Below the pieces are notes generated by a model. That model was not told the DNA's origin. It saw nothing but the letters and a program-made list of their open reading frames with translations, and did no database searches. Source: Clostridiales bacterium (GTDB lineage: Bacteria; Bacillota; Clostridia; Christensenellales; CAG-138). Taken from it: a DNA stretch of 64,000 nt. Below, piece after piece: positions 59,163 to 64,000 of the stretch; position 1 is the stretch's first letter, and the number at the start of each line of letters is the position of its first letter. Both the position numbers and the translations under genes were made by a program. The stretch spans positions 1 through 64,000 of the forward strand of contig SFNQ01000007.1 in NCBI GenBank assembly GCA_004554165.1, written 5' to 3'.

Positions 59163-60635
59163 ATGATCGATCTGACCATGCATCGTGACAACCTGAACCG
59201 TACGATAGCGCGTGCGAGAGAGAAGGGCATCATCATTCCGACCTTTGCGCAGATGCGTAACCCCGACCTGATTCCCGGAAAGATCAAAGAGCAGCTCAAA
59301 AGCGTCGGTCTGTGGGACCTGAATCCCCTCAACCTGTTCCGCATCAGCTGGCGCAACGAACAGAAGGAAACCGGCGGCGTGTTCGGCGATGTGAATTTCA
59401 TCGAGGTTCCCTCCGTGCTGTCCGGCGTTAAGGCCCGCATCATCATCCTCACCGGCAAGTGGTTCCCCACCGGCTGCCACAAGGTCGGCGCATCCTTTGG
59501 CTGCCTCGTGCCGCGCCTTGTTACCGGACAGTTCGACCCCACCTATCATAAAGCGGTATGGCCCTCCACGGGCAATTACTGCCGCGGCGGCGCCTTCAAC
59601 TCCAAGCTCCTGGCCTGCGATTCCATCGCGATTCTTCCTGCGGAGATGAGCCGCGAGCGTTTCGAGTGGCTTTCCAACATCGCGGGCGAGGTCATCGCCA
59701 CCCCCGGCTGCGAGAGCAACGTCAAGGAAATCTTCGACAAGACCAAGGAGCTGCGCGAAACCCGCGAGGACGTCATGATCTTCAACCAGTTTGAGGAGAT
59801 GGGCAACTGCGTGTGGCATTATCAGGTCACCGGCAAGGCCATTCAGGATGCGTTCGAGCAGATCAAGCGCGAGGGTGACCGCTTCGCGGGCGCCTGCTTC
59901 ACCTCGGGTTCCGCCGGCACCATGAGCGCGGGCGACTATCTCAAGGAGCAGTATCCGCTGTCCAAGCTGGCCGTCGGCGAGGCGCTGCAGTGCCCCACGC
60001 TGCTGGAAAACGGCTTTGGCGGTCACCGCATCGAGGGCATTGGCGACAAGCACGTGCCGTGGATTCACAACGTCCGGAATACCGACATGGTCATCGATAT
60101 CGACGACGAGGACAGCCAGAAGCTCCTGCGCCTGTTCAACGATCCCATCGGCCAGAAATACCTGGTCGAGGAGGTCGGCGTTCCCGCGGACTTTGTGGCA
60201 AAGCTCTCGCTGCTGGGCATCTCCGGCATTGCCAACATGCTCTGCTGCATCAAGATGGCCAAGTACTATGAGCTGACCGAGCACGACGTGCTGGCCACCG
60301 TTGGCACGGACTCCGCCGTCATGTACCAGAGCCGTATTCAGGAGCTGGCGGACGCGGATGGCGCCTACACCAGCTGCATGGCCGCCGCAGACTACGCGGA
60401 GCACCTCCACGGCATCCGCACCGACGTTATGGAGGAGCTGACCTATCAGGCCAGAAAGCGCGTCCACAATCTCAAGTACTACACCTGGGTCGAGCAGCAG
60501 GGCAAGACCTACGAGGAGATCAACCAGCAGTGGTACGACGAGCATTACTGGACCGATATGCACGATCAGGCAAAGGATATCGACGCCCTCATCGACCAGT
60601 TCAACGACGAGGTGGGCCTGCTCAAGAAGCTGTAA
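59163..60635 (+). CDS. PLP-dependent enzyme of the tryptophan synthase beta superfamily
   Basis: The 490-residue fold-type II PLP enzyme has TGCHKVGASFGCLVPRL near residue 104 (the Lys that should bind PLP), WPSTGNYCRGGAFNS near 137, CFTSGSAGTMSAGDYLKEQ near 247 (phosphate-binding Gly-rich loop) and an AGGGTD-like VGTDSAVMY near 380. It is longer than cysteine synthase (about 310) and lacks the N-terminal zinc ribbon of the threonine-synthase-like protein at 11049. Often annotated only as PLP-dependent protein beta subunit; the reaction is unknown. GGGAGTGG precedes the ATG. It is a single-gene unit with a strong terminator. Confidence 0.85.
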   Translation: MIDLTMHRDNLNRTIARAREKGIIIPTFAQMRNPDLIPGKIKEQLKSVGLWDLNPLNLFRISWRNEQKETGGVFGDVNFIEVPSVLSGVKARIIILTGKWFPTGCHKVGASFGCLVPRLVTGQFDPTYHKAVWPSTGNYCRGGAFNSKLLACDSIAILPAEMSRERFEWLSNIAGEVIATPGCESNVKEIFDKTKELRETREDVMIFNQFEEMGNCVWHYQVTGKAIQDAFEQIKREGDRFAGACFTSGSAGTMSAGDYLKEQYPLSKLAVGEALQCPTLLENGFGGHRIEGIGDKHVPWIHNVRNTDMVIDIDDEDSQKLLRLFNDPIGQKYLVEEVGVPADFVAKLSLLGISGIANMLCCIKMAKYYELTEHDVLATVGTDSAVMYQSRIQELADADGAYTSCMAAADYAEHLHGIRTDVMEELTYQARKRVHNLKYYTWVEQQGKTYEEINQQWYDEHYWTDMHDQAKDIDALIDQFNDEVGLLKKL

Positions 60636-60669
60636 GCATCGGCTCAGCGATACGATTGATACGGAACAG

Positions 60670-60711
60670 AGCCGCCGGTTCCCGCAAAGGGGAGCCGGCG
60701 GCTTTCCGTTT
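60670..60711 (+). terminator. Terminator of the orphan PLP enzyme
   Basis: AGCCGCCGG (60670-60678) pairs with CCGGCGGCT (60695-60703), with inner CCC/GGG pairs, followed by TTCCGTTTT. Confidence 0.82.
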
Positions 60712-61473
60712 TCCCAAAAGACCGGAATTGCAGGCCATGCTGGACAGAGGGACGGCCCGTGGACCTTGCCGCAGCTGCAAGCCTGGCCGCCGTATCCCGC
60801 TGGGCGGGAGGGTGCATCCTGCCCGTTCAGCGGAAAGGGCGGGCTTAACGAAGCAACCCTCTCTCTATTGGAAAAGCTCCTTCCCCGGGCTGGCTGACGA
60901 AGCGCGCGCCCCATGCCCCGAAAATCCCGGCGGCTCTTTGCCTTTCCCCAAAGCGCGCCGCCGCCCTTTTTGCGGGGCAGGTGGCTTTTGGGGCGCGGAC
61001 GCCTCCCCAATATGCAACACCCGATCAGATTTTTTTCAGGGAGGAGTCTTGTTTTTTCTGATTGCCCTGTGCTATATTAATAAAAAGCGTGTAGCGATGA
61101 GCGTAAGTCCGGCTCACTCCTGCGCGCTGTTTTTTTTGTGCGGGAGATCGGTGGACAAGGAGGCGACAGCCGGACTTGGGCGGCGTCACCCGGGGGACGA
61201 AATATGCGGACCCCTTGTGCGGGCGCGCCGGCTTGGGGATATCCGAAACCGCATCGCCCCTTTGGAGCCGCTGCGGCCGGCCGCTTGTGGGCGGCAGAGC
61301 CGGCAAAACCTTGCAGGAGGCGGGTTTTCCTGGCAGATGCAGGCGAAAAAAAGGGACATGCCGGCCCGGCAAAGCCCGCTGGGAGAGAAGGGGCCGACCT
61401 GCGGACAGCGCGGGGCGCGCCTGCTGCCTGCCGGTTGCGGCTTTGCTCACAAAACGAAATATTATGCGGACAC
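60712..61473. other. Long GC-rich intergenic stretch
   Basis: About 760 bases with open frames on both strands but no ribosome site, conserved motif or codon pattern that I trust. An A/T-rich patch near 61065-61085 (CTATATTAATAAAAAG) could hold a promoter. This may be decayed coding sequence. Confidence 0.5.
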
Positions 61474-61527
61474 GATACATGCGAGCCATCGCAGACACGA
61501 TACGGTTGCGGCGCCATCGCATGTATC
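61474..61527 (+). promoter_or_regulatory. Inverted repeat in the leader of the MATE gene
   Basis: GATACATGCGA (61474-61484) is the exact reverse complement of 61517-61527, separated by 32 bases. The segment GACACGATAC also occurs twice (about 61469 and 61494). It could be a two-site operator or a leader stem. No clear -35/-10 pair was found. Confidence 0.45.
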
Positions 61528-61573
61528 TTTGTTGTCCTGCGGGAGGCGTACGTTGGAACAGGAGGAAGTTACG

Positions 61574-62968
61574 TTGGAACAGAAAGCAAACAATTTTCTT
61601 GAAACGGAAAAGATTGGAAAACTGATGCGCAGGTATTCCGTGCCATGCATCATTTCCCTGATGGTGGCCGCCCTGTATAACATCGTTGATCAGGTCTTTA
61701 TCGCCAATGCCGATTATCTTGGCTCTTACGGCAATGCCGCCAACACCGTGGTTTTTCCTTTAACGGTGGTCGCTTTGGCAATTGCGGTAATGCTGGGCGA
61801 CGGCTGCTGCGCCTTTGTCAGCATCAGCCTGGGAGCGAATCAGAAGGAGGATGCCGCAGGAAGTATTGGCAGTGCCATTGTGCTCTGCGTCGCCAGCAGC
61901 GTTGTTTTGACCGCGCTCTATCTGATTTTTATGGAACCGATTCTGACGCTGTTCGGCGGCAGGGTCAATGCGCAAACCTATGCCTGCGCAAAAGAGTATT
62001 TCTTCTGGATTGCTCTTGGCATACCGTTCTATATGTTCGGCCAGGCAATGAACCCGGTCATTCGGTCAGACGGCAGTCCGGTATTCGCCATGTTTGCCAC
62101 CCTTGCCGGCGCTGTTACAAACCTGATTCTGGATCCCCTGTTCATTTTTCCGATGCAGATGGGCATGAGAGGCGCGGCAATCGCTACCGTGATCGGGCAG
62201 CTGCTGACGGCTGCGCTCTCACTCTGGTATCTGTTCCATATGAAGGCGGTCAGGCCGGGAAAACTCAGTTTTCGACTCCGCAGAGCTCTGGTGAAGAGAC
62301 TTCTGGCGCTCGGCCTTACCAGCTTTCTGTCCCAGATTTCTCTGGTTGTTTCCATGGCGGCTGTTCAGAATATGTGCATGAAATACGGCGCGATGGACGA
62401 AATCTTCGGTCAGGCGGCGTACGCCCAGATTCCTCTGGCGGTTCTGGGCATCGTCATGAAGTTTTTCCAGGTTGCCATTTCGGTTGCGGTTGGCATGGCC
62501 GCCGGCTGTATTCCCATTGCAGGATACAATATCGGCGCAAAGCGAAACGACCGGGCAAAAGGACTGTTTACCTGCCTGCTGGTTGCGGAAGCAGCCGTTG
62601 GCGCGGTAGCGCTTCTGCTTGTGGAGTTTTTCCCAAACCGGCTGATCGGCATTTTCGGCGCCGGTAACGAAAGCGTTTATTATGCGGAGTTTGCCGTGAG
62701 ATGTTTTCGCATTTATCTTTGCATGATGCCCCTTGCGATGGTAAACAAGGGGACGTTCATCTATCTGCAGGCGCTTGGCAGGGCTGCGGAGTCCACCGCG
62801 CTTTCACTGATCCGCGAAGTGGTCTTCGGGGTTCTGCTGCCCGTTGTTCTTCCGGTTTTCTGGGGATTGAACGGACTTTTATATTCCTTCCCTGCGGCGG
62901 ACGTTCTCACCTTTGCGATCACGCTGCTTGTGATCCGCCGAACCTGTCGGCAGCTCAGCGCGAACTGA
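61574..62968 (+). CDS. MATE family multidrug/metabolite exporter
   Basis: The 464-residue protein has about twelve hydrophobic segments. MATE hallmarks are RRYSVPCIISLMVAALYNIVDQVFI near residue 18, GDGCCAFVSISLGANQKEDA near 75, AMNPVIRSDGSP near 155, and a second half with QIPLAVLGIVMKFFQVAISVAVGMAAGCIPIAGYNIGA near 285. These transporters exchange cations for drugs or metabolites. TTG at 61574 follows GGAGGA by seven bases; another TTG lies within the nearly identical direct repeat at 61552, but it is upstream of the ribosome site. A LacI-type regulator follows on the same strand. Confidence 0.93.
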   Translation: MEQKANNFLETEKIGKLMRRYSVPCIISLMVAALYNIVDQVFIANADYLGSYGNAANTVVFPLTVVALAIAVMLGDGCCAFVSISLGANQKEDAAGSIGSAIVLCVASSVVLTALYLIFMEPILTLFGGRVNAQTYACAKEYFFWIALGIPFYMFGQAMNPVIRSDGSPVFAMFATLAGAVTNLILDPLFIFPMQMGMRGAAIATVIGQLLTAALSLWYLFHMKAVRPGKLSFRLRRALVKRLLALGLTSFLSQISLVVSMAAVQNMCMKYGAMDEIFGQAAYAQIPLAVLGIVMKFFQVAISVAVGMAAGCIPIAGYNIGAKRNDRAKGLFTCLLVAEAAVGAVALLLVEFFPNRLIGIFGAGNESVYYAEFAVRCFRIYLCMMPLAMVNKGTFIYLQALGRAAESTALSLIREVVFGVLLPVVLPVFWGLNGLLYSFPAADVLTFAITLLVIRRTCRQLSAN

Positions 62969-63157
62969 TGCCTCGCCCGGAACTGCCCTTAGACCATGGA
63001 CGCCGGACTTTGCCTGCCAAACGCGCGGGGCGGTTTCGCGTCCCGCCGGGTATGTTTTTGATGACTTTGTGCAATCGGTTTCCTCGCTTGAACGCCGTTG
63101 TATTTCTGAGATGCGGGCTTTCCGGTGCAGCCGTTTTTTGAAATTTCGGCCCTTTTG
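62969..63157. other. Spacer between the MATE gene and the LacI-type regulator
   Basis: Contains a weak GC-rich stem around 63030-63055 (GGGGCGG...CCCGCC). No gene. Confidence 0.45.
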
Positions 63158-63186
63158 TTGACGAAAGTTGCAGGCTGTTGTAAAAT
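63158..63186 (+). promoter_or_regulatory. Promoter of the LacI-family regulator
   Basis: TTGACG (63158-63163), 17 bases, TAAAAT (63181-63186). Confidence 0.82.
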
Positions 63187-63216
63187 AACACCAGTTGGTT
63201 TCGTTTGGAGGGCTTT

Positions 63217-64000
63217 GTGGACGAAGTAACAATTTATGATATCGCAAGGATGGCGAACGTTTCTCCGAGTACCGTTTCCCGAGTGGTCAACAACTATCCT
63301 CATGTGAAGAAAACAACCAGAGCGCGGGTTCAGAAACTGTTGGAAGAGTATCATTACGTTCCAAACGAAACCGCGCGGGGCCTGGTGAACCAGTCCTCGA
63401 AAATGATTGGAATTCTGATTTCCGATATCCGCACAACGCACCATACGGACGGCGTGTATTATATTGAAAGGGAGCTGTCCAAGCAGGGCTATTCCTGCCT
63501 GATTTACAATACGGGCGTAGCTGCGGAGGAGCAGTCCCGTGCGATTCACCTGATCAGTCAGCGCAAGGTGGATGCGGCAATCCTGATGGGCTCCATTTAT
63601 CAGACCGATGCGGTGAAGAAAGCGATTCGGAATTACCTGCCCACAACGCCCGTTGTGATCTGTAACGGATTCCTCGATGCTCCGAATATTTATGGGCTGA
63701 TTGCGGACGAGCGAAACGGCGTTTGCGACTGTGTCAGACTGCTGGCGGACAAGGGGAGAAAGCACCCCGCATTTATTGTAGATCATTATACGCCAAGCAA
63801 CCGGCTGAAACAGGAGGGATTTGAAACGGGAATTTCTCAGTATTTTACCGGCCATACCCCGGTGGTTGTAGAATCTGGCGTCTCCACGCAGAACATCTAT
63901 GACGCCACGGTGGACCTGCTGCGCAGACGCCCGGAAATCGACGGCATTATCTATGCGGAGGATTTGATGGCGCTCACTGGCATACGGGCCCTGTCGGAAC
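63217..64000 (+). CDS. LacI-family transcriptional regulator (runs off the right edge)
   Basis: About 261 residues lie inside the window. The N-terminal LacI helix-turn-helix reads TIYDIARMANVSPSTVSRVVNNYPHVKKTTRARV, followed by the hinge NETARGLVNQ and a periplasmic-binding-protein-like effector domain (MIGILISDIRTTHHTDGVYYIERELSKQGYSCLIYN, AAILMGSIYQTD, VVICNGFLDAPN). GTG at 63217 with GGAGGG just upstream is the start; no in-frame ATG precedes the helix-turn-helix. The effector is probably a sugar or related small molecule. Regulated genes would lie to the right of the window or be the MATE gene to the left. Confidence 0.93.
   Translation, partial: MDEVTIYDIARMANVSPSTVSRVVNNYPHVKKTTRARVQKLLEEYHYVPNETARGLVNQSSKMIGILISDIRTTHHTDGVYYIERELSKQGYSCLIYNTGVAAEEQSRAIHLISQRKVDAAILMGSIYQTDAVKKAIRNYLPTTPVVICNGFLDAPNIYGLIADERNGVCDCVRLLADKGRKHPAFIVDHYTPSNRLKQEGFETGISQYFTGHTPVVVESGVSTQNIYDATVDLLRRRPEIDGIIYAEDLMALTGIRALSE

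Noticed and set aside
61025..61522. Two overlapping minus-strand open frames before the MATE gene
   Set aside because: Pro/Arg/Ala-rich, mutually overlapping in different frames, no ribosome site, no recognisable motif.

Overview
The window looks like chromosomal DNA of a GC-rich, anaerobic, spore-forming Firmicute of the class Clostridia, probably a gut organism. The reasons are two tandem alpha/beta small acid-soluble spore proteins, an Asp23-FakA-RecG block, HrcA with a perfect CIRCE operator, a class III (anaerobic) ribonucleotide reductase with its activase, a selenium-dependent-type xanthine dehydrogenase, consensus TTGACA/TATAAT promoters with strong AGGAGG sites, and several TTG/GTG starts. 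I cannot assign a genus from sequence alone. There is no rRNA, no CRISPR array and no intact prophage.

Layout. 1-2125: a tRNA-Pro(GGG) with consensus promoter and terminator, then a decayed integrative-element remnant (integrase C-terminus and phage-type polyvalent-protein fragment) interrupted by a small hairpin-rich repeat element. 2126-3401: YjbQ and an SPFH membrane protein. 3795-17649: a purine block. SsnA-type aminohydrolase, YgfK-type flavin/Fe-S oxidoreductase and a xanthine dehydrogenase run leftward. A threonine-synthase-like PLP enzyme and a four-gene BMP-type nucleoside ABC importer run rightward. 17861-19887: serC-serA. 20229-23418: an elaborate control region (NrdR-type boxes and three phased DnaA boxes) ahead of nrdD, followed by nrdG. 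23767-27926: sfsA and the convergent exoA-maf-uvrC operon. 28017-30937: a Crp/Fnr regulator with a TauT/NitT-type ABC importer. 31067-38216: hydrolase, NagB-like protein, family 4 uracil-DNA glycosylase, YebC, Asp23, FakA, RecG. 38361-39125: two spore-protein genes and a second copy of the hairpin-rich repeat. 39347-48527: lipoprotein phosphoesterase, lepA-hemW and hrcA-grpE-dnaK-dnaJ. 49133-51424: chemoreceptor and CheW. 52239-54472: a DUF1538 membrane protein with a CTG-looking start, coupled to a tandem PII-like protein. 55029-60635: pgi, a small lipoprotein, a sugar isomerase, a probably leaderless DUF3810 gene and an orphan PLP enzyme. 61574-64000: a MATE exporter and a LacI-family regulator that runs off the right edge.

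How the parts work together. The purine block reads as uptake of nucleosides/purines by the BMP importer, then deamination/hydrolysis and molybdenum-hydroxylase chemistry (SsnA, XDH), with YgfK as the likely electron-transfer partner because no separate FAD subunit of XDH is present. The heat-shock operon and the anaerobic RNR operon carry recognisable operators, so their regulation can be read from the sequence.

The strongest candidates for new biology are: (1) a two-copy, about 190-235 bp element with perfect 10-bp terminal inverted repeats, made of serial hairpins, each copy bracketed by duplicated hairpins; (2) the DUF1538 transporter-like protein coupled to a double PII-like protein; (3) the NrdR/DnaA composite promoter of nrdD; and (4) the purine cluster with an unexpected threonine-synthase-like partner. 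Several GC-rich intergenic stretches of 300-860 bases contain hairpins but no supportable gene.
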